Part shown: positions 1 to 11,342 of the stretch, in pieces
How positions within the stretch are numbered: position 1 is the stretch's first letter
Layout: each line of letters starts with the position of its first letter
DNA from: Petunia secreta
Taxonomy: Eukaryota; Streptophyta; Magnoliopsida; Solanales; Solanaceae
DNA: 64,000 bases
Assembly: GCA_029990175.1 (NCBI GenBank)
Contig: JARKIP010000023.1
Location: 25,005,501-25,069,500 of the forward strand
Direction of reading: 5' to 3'
Program-made: the position numbers and the translations under genes
The notes under the pieces: model-generated
Told to the model about the DNA's origin: nothing
Seen by the model: the letters and a program-made list of their open reading frames with translations, nothing else
The model's database searches: none

Positions 1-620
1 ACCAAACCTAAAACCTACTATCCAAAAGGTTGGTTTGAGCCGAACACTAAGGCAAAAGTTATGGTTAGACAAAGTGCATTTGGTGTTGATTGGTCAAAAC
101 AAGAAGGGTTCGTTACAACATGCACTATGCACATGGAGCGGAATATTAGCGGAGCAAGTGATATATTAGTCAAACTCAAAGGCACGCCTGCTTTACCACA
201 AGTCCTTTTGACACCAATATCCAAGGATCATTTTTGTTGCTCTAGTCTACACAGTCACACCACCTGCAATACATGACTGTGATCCAAAACACTTTCCAAC
301 TTGCTCCTATCATGATCGAAATAGCAGTCAAAGGGCCAAGGGAAGATAATATCAGAAAAAATAGAATTGTAGCAAAGACTTGTGCACAATAACCAAAAAC
401 AGGCAAGCCAATTCAGCTTGAAAAGGGAGGCAAAGACGCAATGACAAAGCTCTCATCATATGAAAAACCTTGGGAACTCCTTAAGCATTTGGAAAGCATA
501 TCTCTACCCACTAGCAAAGATAAAACAAGACTATGAAGTTATTTGAGACACTTACAAGAGCAATGGTTGCTTTGATATAAAAGCACAGCCGAATAGACTT
601 GTTGGAGAAATTTCGGTCGA
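1..620 (+). pseudogene. Tat gag-like coding remnant (copy 1)
   Basis: The first 280 bases align closely with 15255-15540, which read as broken coding DNA around the segment MHMERNISGA. The following DNA, with repeated lysine- and glutamate-rich codons, matches 15540-15900. Frames are interrupted every 100 to 250 bases and no start codon can be defended, so this is decayed coding DNA. The assignment to gag is inferred from position upstream of the zinc-knuckle-like segment. Confidence 0.45.
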
Positions 621-1375
621 AGGCTTTATTGGGGTGATATGAATTCTCATCACGACAACTACAATATGACGCAACAATCTAAGAGTACACATGATACATA
701 GGCAACCTACATCAAGTTCGGCAGCTCAACAATAAGATATTACCCAACGAGGAAAGTTGGTGCAAGGACTATATTGCAGCAGTTGGTTGACAAGTATGAA
801 AGACGTTGAGTATCTCTTTTAAAGCCACATAGGCATCATAACAGACAAATTTGCAAGAAAGGATGACAAATGCACTCAAAGTCTTGGTGTTCGATAAAAG
901 CCAACCACCATTTTCTGTCACACAACATAATCTATTCCTTACACAATATCTTTACCACTTATCATTGACATTCAACTCCTCATCTCCTGCTTAAATAAGC
1001 ATCGGTCACTTGACAAAAATCCTTTCCTTGAGTGCTACATAAAACACTTAGGCAATCTCTTGTGATATCTGTGCATTCTATGATAATCTCCAAAATCAAG
1101 CGCCAATCCGTCATCTGCGGTCTAGGCATCCTCTTAATCCTATGTGTCATTTTTGCGTCAAATCTTTGCTAATGTGCGCACATGATTTTGTGCATTTCAC
1201 ATCTTTGTTACAGTCGCTCTGCGCTTGAACACCGAAATTGGTCAAGAATCTGTATTAAGAAAAGCCGAAGTGGTACACCAAGCTGAAAATATTTTCTTCT
1301 AGAATAAGGACTTTTAAACCACCAACATGGGACACCGAGAGAACCTAGACGATCCCAATCCTACTTCCGTACAAC

Positions 1376-2100
1376 TTGTATATGGGCAAACAAAATCAGC
1401 TGGCACTATACCCACACAAGAGCCACAAGAAAAAAATTCAATTGCTATATAAACGAAGCTGGCAAAATTCACAACCTCACACTGTACCCAACTTACACAA
1501 AAACAACCCCCCTATCCAGAATTTCAACAACAACCTTATCAGGCTCAACACAATCAAGGACATACAAAAAGACAAAACCTCACGTCTTTACTCCTTTAGC
1601 TCAGTCAGAAGATATTGCACCAACAAAAAAACTATTCCCTAGATACCCATTCCTAAATTAAATCCAACAAGATCTACACTCGTCAGTTACACATTTAATA
1701 CCATGACAACACAAGACATCTAGCACTAAAACACAAAGTTCAGAGTCTGATTGACCAAAGCAAGACAATGGTACAACAAGAACCAACAAAGGGAAACTCC
1801 GACTCCAAAACCAAAAACACACTTTCTACAAAGGCCAATCCATCAAAGTTAGCTCCATGACTTTCGAAAAGAAAAGCATGAAACATGAAAACACCCCATC
1901 ATAACCTAAGACAAATAAAATTATAGACAACCTCAAAATCCGGCAAAATCCAAATATCAAACCTAGCCCTGGGCATGCAATTATCCATATAATCATAGTC
2001 ATCGATATACCTAATCGCCACACTAAAGGTCGAGTACAGATTCTAGCTAATATATTGGTGTTTAGTGCAACGCAACCACCCTCTCTGTGTGATCTGTCAT
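1376..2100 (+). pseudogene. Tat gag C-terminal remnant (copy 1)
   Basis: The region is proline-, glutamine- and asparagine-rich and parallels 16690-17400 of the second copy. In copy 2 the same segment keeps FTPLAQS and YHSNIQYHDIEK, which resemble the conserved FTPLAES and YHSDxxGHDIEKC of Tat/Ogre gag next to the zinc knuckle. Here the frame is broken after about 88 codons (1376-1642), and downstream DNA still aligns with copy 2 up to the paired hairpins. It would once have encoded the nucleic-acid-binding end of the capsid protein. Confidence 0.5.
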
Positions 2101-2120
2101 AGGCAATAAACTGGGGCAGA

Positions 2121-2202
2121 ATTTTTGAGGATCCCCTCAAAAATTACAAAAGGCGCAAGCTTGACACTGGGGCATAAATTTTTGAGATCCCCTCAAAAAT
2201 TT
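2121..2202 (+). other. Paired hairpins in Tat non-coding region (copy 1)
   Basis: There are two adjacent inverted repeats. The first has arms ATTTTTGAGG (2121-2130) and CCTCAAAAAT (2135-2144). The second has arms AAATTTTTGAG (2176-2186) and CTCAAAAATTT (2192-2202). Both are preceded by GGGGCA. The same pair is found in copy 2 at 17471-17551. Confidence 0.7.
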
Positions 2203-2300
2203 CAAGAAAGGCATTATAAAAGCAGCACGATAGCCTTCTTAGCACATTGCATGACATAACAATGGCATCCTATTTGTTGCACTTTACTTTACTTTTGTTT

Positions 2301-3030
2301 GCAGGGTACACAGCCCGATGTAACAGGCAAACATCCCCCGACGAGAAGCATTCGGTTTTTCTTTGCTATGCTTTACTTATATTTTTGCAGGGTATACATC
2401 CCGATGAAAAAATTATATGCCAAAAGGTAGACAGCCTGGAGGGTAGACAGACGGGTGAAAGGAATGACATGACAAAAGGTAGACATCCCGGAGGGTAGAC
2501 AACCCGATAAGAAAGATTGGAATGACAAAGGGTAGACAGCCAAAGGGTAGACAATCCAATGAGAAAGATTGGCATGACAAAGGGTAGACAGCCCGATGAG
2601 AAAGATTCGCATGACAAAGGGTATACAGCCCGACGAGAAAGATTGGCATTACAAAGGGCAGACAGCCCGATAAAAAATGATATGCAAAAGGTAGATAGCC
2701 TGGAAGGTAGAAAGCCCGGTGAAAAGAATGGCATGACAAAGGGTAGAGAGCCCAGAAGGTAGACAGCCCGATGAAAAGGGTGGTAGAAATCTTGGAATGA
2801 CAAAGGGTAGACAGCCCGGAGGGTAGACAGCCCAATGAAAAGAGTGGTAGAAAGCTTGGCATGACAAAGGATAGACAGCCAAGAGGGTAGACAACCCAAT
2901 AAAAAGAATTGTAGACAGCCTGGCATGACAAAGGGTATGCAGCCAACTGAAAGAATCATAGACAGCCCTGCATGAAAAGATACACAGCTCAATACAAAAA
3001 AGGAGGTATACAGCCCAACGTGACGAGCGC
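2301..3030 (+). repeat. Minisatellite-like tandem array inside Tat copy 1
   Basis: About 18 to 20 degenerate units of roughly 30 to 45 bp share the core GGGTAGACAGCCCGATGA, separated by AAAGATTGGCATGACAAA-type spacers. Units vary in length and lose or gain the spacer. Copy 2 holds only scattered related pieces (for example GGGTATACAGCCCGG near 17832), so the array grew in this copy after the two diverged. Long open frames on either strand over the array are by-products of its periodicity. Confidence 0.85.
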
Positions 3031-3530
3031 ACATTTAAATGAAGAAAAGTAGTGGCAAGACAATCCAACGACAGGAAAGTCTCTTTATGCATTTACATAC
3101 ATACTATTTTGCAAAACTCACTTTTATCATAGGACATACAATCCGGCGTTGAACTGGCAAGATGATCCAACGACAGCTCGGCGCGATGAAGAAATTATTT
3201 CTTGATGAGAAGCACTTAGCAAATGAATATCTCCTAGAGGAGAGGTATACATTCCCTAGCACTGAGCACCTGAAAGCAGACTAGACAGCCACATGACAAA
3301 GGAGAGCTCAACTCAACAGGAAAGTTTACTTTATCTTTATCTTTATCCCTATTGGCATTTTATCTTGATTTTGCTGCAGGGCACTCCCAGATCTCGCGGC
3401 AAACCTAGTGTCATTTCCCATACCCCCACACTTGCTCCCCAAAAATCATTACCCATGTGAAATTGTGTAACCACAAAACCTCAAATACATACAAAGCATC
3501 ATCCCAAAACCCAAAGAAGCTTAATCCTAC

Positions 3531-4370
3531 AGACAATGCTTTTGCTACACCTGCAAGCTAGCTATTTTGCCGAGTTTCAAAGCGCTCAAAGCTACAGTTC
3601 CATACTCGCACCAGTGATCTACCCAATCTTTCTTTGTCGATTCGATGTCAGTTCCGTATTTCTTCCTATTCAAGCTCATATGTGTCAATCGTGTGCGTTC
3701 TCATGCTTAATCCTGCCTATCTGTTTGAATCACACGCATTTATCGTGCTTTACTCCTCAATGTTCCCCAACTCATTCAAGACAATGTTGAAGGCAAGAGG
3801 ACTCATCTATCAAGTTGTAGTGGAAACTATGCCCATGTAAACTCCTCGTTATGGGTGTGTTGTGCACCACATCTTCATAACTAGGATGATTACAAGCATC
3901 TTTCCCTACACTCGATCTATCGATGTTACCTCGTCTTTTGACAATGCCTTTGTTGTACCTGCAAACTATTTATTTTGTCAAATTCCGACATGTCGGGAGC
4001 TGATCATCTCATGCTCCCACAAGTAATCTGCCTAATCTTTCATTACAAATTAGGTTGTCATTTTGCATTTCCTTCCAATTAATACCTACTTTGTCTATTC
4101 AAGCATATCTTCGTCAATCGTACGTGTTTTCATGCTCAATCGTGCCCATCTATTTGAATCGTGCGCATTTATAAAACTCACTCCTCAAATATTTCCCAGC
4201 TCAGTCAAGGCAATATTGCAGGCGAGATTACTCATCTATCGAGGTTAAGTGGAAATTATGTACATATAAACCCCCTCTTTATGGGTGTATAGCGCGCCAT
4301 ATTTTCATAGCTAGGATGATTATAAGCCTCTTTTTCCACGGTCGATCTATTGATGTTATCTTATCTTCGC
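3531..4370 (+). repeat. Tandem duplication of a ~420-bp block in Tat 3' non-coding region
   Basis: Block 3531-3939 and block 3940-4370 align in order. Both begin GACAATGC, both contain a TGTTTGAATC or TATTTGAATC segment followed by ACTCCTCAA, and both end with CTAGGATGATTA and a TCGATCTAT run. Copy 2 has a single version at about 18172-18595. The two blocks differ by many substitutions, so the duplication is not recent. Confidence 0.75.
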
Positions 4371-4686
4371 TAGTGCCTTTGCTTTATTCTTCATTTATCT
4401 CGCCAAAAGGCAAAGCATACACGAATCTAAACTTTACATACTTGGATAAGTTTAGTCATTACATCCAAAATCGTGAGCCATAAACATGTCACACAGGCAA
4501 CATGCCATTCTAGAACTACACACGGCCTGATTCTCGTGAAATCCGAGATATGTAGGCAACTAAAAGACCGGAGTTCGGCCAAAATAACCCCAAAACTCTC
4601 TTTTTCCTCTTCGCTTCGTCTGTCTGTCGTGACAAAATTGGTTACTCCATCAACTATCTTTGCCCGAAGATTCTTTCATCATCCCC

Positions 4687-4703
4687 GGGCAAAGAAGGGC
4701 AGC
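4687..4703 (+). other. Polypurine tract of Tat copy 1
   Basis: The purine-rich GGGCAAAGAAGGGCAGC lies immediately before the LTR start TGTTGACACC. Copy 2 has GGGCAAAAAGGGGCAGC in the same place (18894-18910). This is the expected plus-strand primer site. Confidence 0.7.
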
Positions 4704-4885
4704 TGTTGACACCCAATTTTATCTCTATTTTTTTAAAATAAATTGGCTATATTTAATCTAAAGGTGAAATTTGACTCTTTGTACAAAATGTGCATTAGAA
4801 AGCATGCAGTTACGTGTGTTATCTCCTATTTATATACTATATATTTAATAGTACTTATATTATGTAATTTGCATCATTTAGACTA
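4704..4885 (+). repeat. Tat LTR 1, 5' part (interrupted by Tekay element B)
   Basis: Starts TGTTGACACC and aligns base for base with the start of LTR 2 at 18911 for about 180 bp, up to GCATCATTTAGACTA. At 4886 it breaks into the Tekay LTR start TGAAACGGCC. The rest of this LTR resumes at 13464. Confidence 0.8.
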
Positions 4886-7238
4886 TGAAACGGCCTCCGT
4901 CAGTCGTTTCGGAAGTTAGGACTCCGATTGGCACGCTGATAATTTTAAAATATTCGTAATATCCATTAAGACCTGTCTGTAAAATTTGAGCTAAATCAGA
5001 CCTCGTTTGGTAGACATCGGAAGAAGGTTTCATTTTTTATTATCGATAAATGTTAAAAAGAGATTTTCGAGCTCGGTTTTGGCGAATGAGCTCCGATTCG
5101 AAATCCGAAAGTGCCGTTAGGTTTGTACGATTATTTGTGACTTTTGTGAACTTTCAAAAGTGAATTTCGATATTGTTCGGCTAGTTTCCGCTAAAATGCT
5201 GAAAGTTAAATAATTTGACTTTTTTTTCATTTAAATTCGAATCTTGAGTTTCGGGAGTCTAATTTAAGATCCACTTTCACGAGTATGTTACATATATTTT
5301 GTATAACTTGTATACAAAAGTTGGAATTATTTCGATTATCGTAGGGTACCGTTTTAATTTTTGTCACGAAAAGAAAATTAAATAAAAGAAAAGGAGAAAA
5401 AGACAAAAAATGAAAAGAAAAGACAAAAAATGGAAAAGAAGGCAAGTCGGTGAATGAGCTATATAAGCTCATTTAGATAGAAACAGACAAGGAAAATGGA
5501 GAATGGAAACAGAGAAAAATGAAATGACGCAGTAGAGAAAAAAATGCCAGAAAATGCGAAAAAGGGCCGGAGAAAAGTAGAATTTTCACTCTGAAACATT
5601 CAGGTAATGATCCTAATATATTATTTGAGTTTATTACGTGTGTTTAAATATATTTTAACGGTAAAACTTGGAATATTATACATCATTTTAATATATTCAA
5701 TTAATAGTTTAAAGGGTCAAATGGACCCCGATAATGGAATTGATTATATATTCGTACTCAGTGAGTTATGGGTAACATATTAATATAGTTTATTTGGGGT
5801 TTGGTTATGTGACCATAAACCCTGTACATAGGCCTGGCCTGCGTATTGCGTATGCAAATAAGGTATCAGGTTCCTAACCGGATTGCCCTAAGATGTGAGG
5901 AATGAAGCCTTTAGTCTACTTTGATATATTTTTCTGCTTATTGAAGAGAGTGGGATCGTTTTGAAATGAAACCAAAAGATAAAGCGGTTGTTGATTAGCA
6001 GAGCTAACTTTTGGAAGAGGTAAGTGTTTATATCCATTTCTTTGGAGGCACCTGGCCTCGTGGATTTTCTACCACGTGTTCTTCACGTGTGTAGCTGCCG
6101 ATAGGCGTACTCCTTATGCCTTAGCTTGGATTTATATTGTATATCATATGTTATGTCCTGTTGTTGGTATTGCATTGAGGATCTGAGTAGTGTAGTATGG
6201 CTGTGAGTTGGCATCCACTTCCCGGCTGTCGATGAGAGTCCCGCGCCGGTGAAGGGTTATCATTGCATTATATTGAGGGTAGGAGGATTCCGCCCTCGGA
6301 GCAGGAGGATTCCGCTCCATCGCATTATATTGAGGGTAGGAGAATTCCGCCCTCGGAGCAGGATGATTCCGCTCCATTGCATCATATTGAGGGTAGGAGG
6401 ATTCCGCTCCATTGCATCATATTGAGGGTAGGAGGATTCCGCCCTCAAAGCGGGAGGATTCCGCTCCATTCATTTAGCACATGTGACCCTTTGCATCATA
6501 TTTCATTTTATTTCATTTCATCTCACTTCATTTTATTGCATCTCAATTCATACCATTGTGTAGACTTGCGATACATGACTACTGTTCTGCTTATATGTGC
6601 ATTGCTTATTTGTTAATATGTTTCTGGCCCGCATCCTTGGTTGAGTTCATAAGTTTCTTACGTGTTTCCAGTTGTTATCTGGCTCTGTCTTTTTATAATT
6701 TAAATAAAAGGAATTTGGTTTATCTGTTGCTTTTCTCCCTGGCTAGCTATCCTATTCTTTGAGGTGGCTAGTCTGCCCCACTTATTGAGTCCTTTTGACT
6801 CACCCTTGTTTGTTGTTTGTTTCTTGTCTATCTATTTCGTTTCGGCAGGTTCGCTCCAGGATTGAGTTCGCCACGTTGTGTAGGAGCGAAGACGACTTCA
6901 GCTGTCAGGGTGAGCCAGCTTTTATTCCGGATGACCACCAGTTTATTGGTTATTATTTCAGTTGCATTTTGCTCCCTTCAGGAGGTATCTATCTTCTTTT
7001 GTACTCTTAGATGTCTAGTCTGGATTGCCCTAAACCTAGTATGTTGGGTAGTCAGCTGTAATTTCTTTGGTACAGCTTAGAGGTATCAGTATGTTTGTGC
7101 TTCTTTTTCTAAGTCTTGTTCCTATTTATGAATTGAATTATATTTATTTTCCTAATTTAATTGGTAAGGGTTCGCCCGACGGGTCTAGGGGAGGATGTCG
7201 GGTGCCCGCACGGCCTAGCCGAATTTCGGGCCGTGTCA
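4886..7238 (+). repeat. 5' LTR of Tekay element B
   Basis: 2353 bp from TGAAACGGCC to GCCGTGTCA. It matches the 3' LTR at 11343 almost base for base, and also the solo LTR at 28250 and the LTRs at 52653 and 60232 over most of their length. A hairpin array lies at 6275-6467. Confidence 0.88.
6275..6467 (+). repeat. Hairpin array in 5' LTR of element B (7 units)
   Basis: Seven hairpins share the core AGGAGGATTCCG. Stems alternate between GAGGG/CCCTC and GGAGC/GCTCC. The fifth unit has a GAGGG left arm and a GCTCC right arm, as expected from a deletion between neighbouring units. Confidence 0.8.
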
Positions 7239-7239
7239 G

Positions 7240-7252
7240 TTGGTATCAGAGC
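7240..7252 (+). other. Primer binding site of element B (tRNA-iMet type)
   Basis: TTGGTATCAGAGC starts two bases after the LTR end. It is complementary to the 3' end of plant initiator tRNA-Met, the usual primer for chromoviruses. Confidence 0.85.
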
Positions 7253-7439
7253 CCGGTTTAGAGTCTATACAGACTAAGATAGTGTCTAGTAGAGTCTCGC
7301 TGATGGGCACGTAGACGTCCGTACTTATCTACGAGGGACTATGATGGCATTTAGGAAGTTTCACTTTCTTCTTTTCTGATCGTGCGTCGGTTTAGGACTC
7401 AAAAATTATTTTCGTTAATTCGTTCGTGGTAATCGTGAA

Positions 7440-9300
7440 CCCTCATGAAACAAATCAGCAAACGGTATGAGTTCAAGACGAAGCAGTCTGGCCTGGGGTT
7501 AGTACTGACGAAGCCCCGAGTGTTTTGATCGTGCTGACGATCTAGTAAAGGAGGTCCCAGTTGTACGAGCTCGTAATGGGCAAGGGAGCAGGGCCTTGTG
7601 GTTCCCTTGGCTCTCTACGATGTTTTTACGAGAATCTTGGCGACGCAGATACCGTAAGAACCTATTATTCGCTGGACAGCCTATCAGGTTGCCGCATGTG
7701 CAGACGTTCGATCTCAGGAAGCTCCTTTTCCGGTTCTTAATATTGATGTAGTGAATTATGTTCCGGAAACAGCATGTGTTGTGCCTCTAGTTATTCGGAC
7801 CGGTTAGTTAGCCTGAGTAATGGCTCGGTCCGAGTGTCCGAAGAGGTTGCATTATTTTACGCGGTTGAACCTTCCGATATTCTTAAGCAATGCATCAGAT
7901 AAACCCCGTGAATTTTTTTTTTTTAAAAAATAATGTCAGGGTATTTGTATCCTTCAGGCTCTTGATTATATCAAGCGGTATGGTGTTGATTATTCTGCTT
8001 TCCAGTTTCAGGGGTCTAGCCTTGAATTGGTAGGCCGCTCTCTTATTAACTAACTTTGTTCGATTTTTCTTCTAGATTCGTGGAAAAGTTCATTTCGAGT
8101 ATAAAGCGAGATAAAGAGTGTCACCGGTTTGAGTGGAATAGACAGGGTAGCCTGTTAGCCTGCTGGTTTCAGAATATGAGATTGAATTCTATAGAATTGT
8201 TGGATATGCATTAGAACTAGTCCATGAGCCTTTTGTGAGATTCAAAGATTTATTGATGACCTTTCTCCTTCCTTAAGATCCCAGATGGCTCGAAAAATTG
8301 AGGTTGGGACTTTATTTGATGTCTTTGTTGATATTGTTCAAAGGTATTAGGCATACCATAAGTTAGAGCGGGAAGAATTAGAGCGGGAGAGCAAGAGATC
8401 ACGTGGCCCTAATAGGTAACCATGGTATAACCTCATTTGAAGGTAAGAGTTCTAATTATTTTGGGAGGTCACCTTCTAGGTTATCTCAGCTTGTAGAGCG
8501 TGATTATCAGAGTGCGCGGGTAGTTCATCAAGATTAGACTCAGCTTTCTCTTTGTAGATTTCAACAATCTGTCCAGCTCCCATATTCAGCGAAAACCTGT
8601 TATCATTGTCGTGAGTCTGGCTATCATTTGAGGAGTTTTCCCTTACTCCGACAAGTAGGCAATCATCCTTTCTCTTGTCATCAGGCACTTGCATAGTCGC
8701 AGGGAATTTTATTTAGATCTTAATCAGCCAGAGAAATGCCACCATCCTGTAGAGGTCGAGAGCATGGTGGCAGTGGTTATTCAGAAGGTGATTATCAGGG
8801 TAGTGGCTCAGCTCAGCTGCAGAGGTAGTTCTATGAACTGCTAGTCTGGCAGGATGCTGAGGCATCCGATGTAGTAGACCCGAGTATTTCTTCTTCTCTT
8901 AAATGTGAGTAAGATTTGATTCTTTCAATCGATCTGGAAATGGTGTGTCTTATCATGTTTCGATGGTTTGGATGTCGTTTCAATTAAGAATCGGTTACGG
9001 TAGAGGGTGAGTTTCTGATACGATTTATTCCTTGCATTGGTGAGACCCTACTAATTTATCTGGTCTAAATATGAGAAATTTGACGGTGAGTGTCACTATT
9101 GTCTGTGTGGCATCTTGTCGTGCCACCTTCTATTATTATATCAAATTAGTTTACCTCTGTTCTCGGAAATTCCGTGTTGGTTGGGTTATGGGATTCTAGT
9201 TCATCACCATAAGGGAGCGTCATGGTTTCTTCCGGTGTAAAGTGGTTAGTAAGTAATATTCGATCTATGTATCTCCTCTTGGTTCAAAACGCTAGAATAG
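7440..9300 (+). pseudogene. gag and protease-region remnant of element B
   Basis: The DNA aligns with element A gag: TTGCATTATTTTAC at 7848 matches 55686, and the segment around 8281-8400 (CCCAGATGGCTCG, GAGCGGGAGAG) matches 56120-56240. A CCHC-like knuckle reads CYHCRESGYH near 8595. Around 9100-9140 a decayed ASCHAT-like segment corresponds to the region after the protease of element A (56950). Stops and frameshifts occur throughout, so no protein can be made. Confidence 0.65.
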
Positions 9301-9859
9301 TCATGTTATCCTATGAGCTTATCTGGGTTATAAAAGATTGTAAGAGTTCCTTTTTATTGGGAGATTAAATTGGCAAAGATGTTGTTCCATAAAGCTCATT
9401 TAATGTCTATTTCTTCAATTATGATTTTTGGGTTTGTCTGACTCGGAAGTAGTGTAGCTCTGGGAGCCAAGCAAATAAAAAGATGAGCTTCTTGAAGCTC
9501 TAATTATTTCTATCCTCGGTCCATTGTCATCTCTTCTTTGTTCGGCACTGGTAAGCTTGGGTAGTTGGTAGCCGCTTGTGATGTTCCCTGTGTTGAACCA
9601 GAGTACGTGTTATTGTAACAGGGTAAGCATATTATTGTTTTGGATATCAGTTTATCCGGGTATCCATTCCCATGTATAGTATAGTGCTGGTTCTGTTTTT
9701 GCGGATCATCCAGTTTCAGGGGAACACTGTCGAAATATTTATATAGAAGTACCATCCACCAGGCGGTGGTGTTTACGGCAAAGGTATGGAGTTGTGAACT
9801 TGAGAGTTGCTGTTGTTTGGCAACTCGAAAGGGTAGTTGGTAGCTTAGGTCTGCCTACG

Positions 9860-9975
9860 TTCAGCTTTTAGCTAAATCTTCTTTAGTCCAGCAGACTGTG
9901 CGAGGATGGTTATTTCTATTCAAATGGTTGCATAAGTTTGTGCTTTAAGTGGAGGAGTCTTCCTCTAAACACTTA
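9860..9975 (+). pseudogene. RNase H/integrase junction remnant of element B
   Basis: CTTTAGTCCAGCAGA through GTGGAGGAGTCTTCCTC follows the same order as 58636-58735 of element A, where the RNase H domain ends. The reverse transcriptase stretch between the protease-region remnant and this one is missing, so a deletion removed the centre of pol. Just after it, near 9990, the alignment breaks where antisense DNA begins. Confidence 0.5.
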
Positions 9976-9989
9976 ATGGTAATACTAAA

Positions 9990-10640
9990 TCTCTAAGGCG
10001 TTGATACCACTTTTGCCACGACCCAACCTAGGGCCACGATAGAAACCTACAATGAGTGTCGATCATTGCTAAACCCACTAATAATCTATTAATGATAGAG
10101 ATAAGCTGGCAACCTGATCATATATATGTACCTATCTGCTGAAAGCATAAAGTGTGGAAAGATGACACGACTTTAACTTCCTGGCAATTAGAACACTGAG
10201 CCACAAATTCTGCTATGTCGCACTTCATTCCGTCCCACCAATAAATCTACTTAAGATCATGGTACATCTTAGTCGAACCTGAATGAACAGTGTATTTGGA
10301 ATAAGGTGCCTCTATCATAATTTGTCCACGTAATTCTGCAACATCAGGAACATAAATTCTATCGTTATACATGAGAACACCATCAGTAGTAACCCTGTAT
10401 GGTGACTCCAGTTTTCTTCTGGCGATCTGTCTGTATTAAACTACAACTGGATCCTCATACTGACGCTGGTTTCCTTCATGAAAATGTAGAGTTAAAGGTC
10501 TAGTGCAGCTTATCATCCATCCATCATTGGTATATCTCCTTCATACCTCAACTCTTTGAGAAATTACTCTAGCGTTATAAGTGCACATGTAATCAACTTT
10601 GTTGCTGGTATTCTGCCTCAGCTCATGGTCCAACTACATG
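9990..10640 (-). pseudogene. Antisense Gypsy fragment with integrase zinc-binding region
   Basis: On the minus strand 10440-10125 reads a recognisable integrase N-terminal domain: the histidine pair in YSKYTVHSG, then IYWWDGMK, then the cysteine pair in CSNCQEVK. This is the H2C2 zinc-binding motif of Gypsy integrases, with one stop before IYWW. Near 10000-10045 the minus strand reads GGGTCGTGGCA followed by GTGGTATCA, which looks like an LTR end next to a primer-site remnant. The fragment lies antisense inside element B and comes from a different element, by insertion or rearrangement. Confidence 0.6.
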
Positions 10641-11304
10641 TCTCTTTTATTTTTACTTTTTCAAGTCAATATATTTCCAATTCAAAGACAATACCCTGAA
10701 GTAGATGTTCAGTCTGAATATCATTCCTGGTCTGCATCATACTATCCAGTAGTATTTGTATGATCCTTATCCTTTTATGATAGACCATGTTCAGATGAAC
10801 CTTTGACATATATTAGGATATGAGTAACTACATTCCCACAAGGAGCTTGCGGAACAACACTAAAATCAACTGAGATGTTGCATAGTGCATTCGTAAGAAT
10901 AATATAGCTTGCATCAAATCTTCTATAGTGACTAGTGATAAGGTACTTCAAAAGTTCCCTCTATTGCATCAAGCGTGAATTAATTCTTAGTTTCATCGAC
11001 CTGTTCTATATCGAAAGGTATATCGAAGAGGTGATTATCGGCTGAATCGTGTTAACCCATTCAAAGTTCCGTGTATCTTTATTTTGAAAAGGTAAAACTC
11101 CCTTCTCGTGATTGAGGAAGGATCAGCTTAGTCAGAATAAGCTGTGCAATGGTATTATCATATTATCCATATATTTTTATTCCAAAGGTACGATAAGTGT
11201 GTTATGATTTTGAACTTATAATAAGAAGATAATTCCCATGGAGCAGTTTATGAAGGTCATGCAAGTTCTTTTCTTATAAGCGTGAATCTTGCTTTAGACT
11301 TAGG

Positions 11305-11342
11305 CTCGTTCGAGGACGAACGAGAGTTTAAGTGGAGGAGAA
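11305..11342 (+). other. Pre-PPT hairpin and polypurine tract of element B
   Basis: CTCGTTCG-AGGA-CGAACGAG (11305-11324) is a perfect 8-bp stem with a four-base loop. It is followed by the polypurine tract AGTGGAGGAGAA (11331-11342), directly before the 3' LTR. Element A has the identical hairpin at 60194-60213. Confidence 0.8.

Larger units (their letters stand above)
1..4703 (+). mobile_element. Tat-like Gypsy LTR retrotransposon, internal region copy 1 (5' end outside window)
   Basis: The stretch runs into a purine-rich tract and an LTR beginning TGTTGACACC at 4704, as expected for the 3' half of an LTR element. It matches 15255-18910 along its length (for example GGAGCGGAATATTAGCGGAG at both 130-170 and 15395-15425), so it is one of two related copies. 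Only remnants of gag are readable and no reverse transcriptase or integrase is seen. Order: gag-like fragments, zinc-knuckle-like region, paired hairpins, a tandem array, a duplicated non-coding block, polypurine tract. The assignment to the Tat/Ogre group rests on the gag C-terminal pattern, the long LTR and the GGCGACTCCAA motif near the LTR end. Confidence 0.7.

Noticed and set aside
2366..3092. Overlapping minus-strand open frames with repeated LSTLCHANLS/VYPL-like motifs (up to 222 codons)
   Set aside because: They are translations of the tandem DNA array in several frames at once, with no start context or domain; the plus-strand repeat explains them fully.
6263..6616. Open frames through the LTR hairpin arrays (HYIEGRRIPPSEQEDSAP-type repeats)
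   Set aside because: The same DNA is open in two or three frames and both strands; the hairpin explains the periodicity and no such protein is known from Tekay elements.
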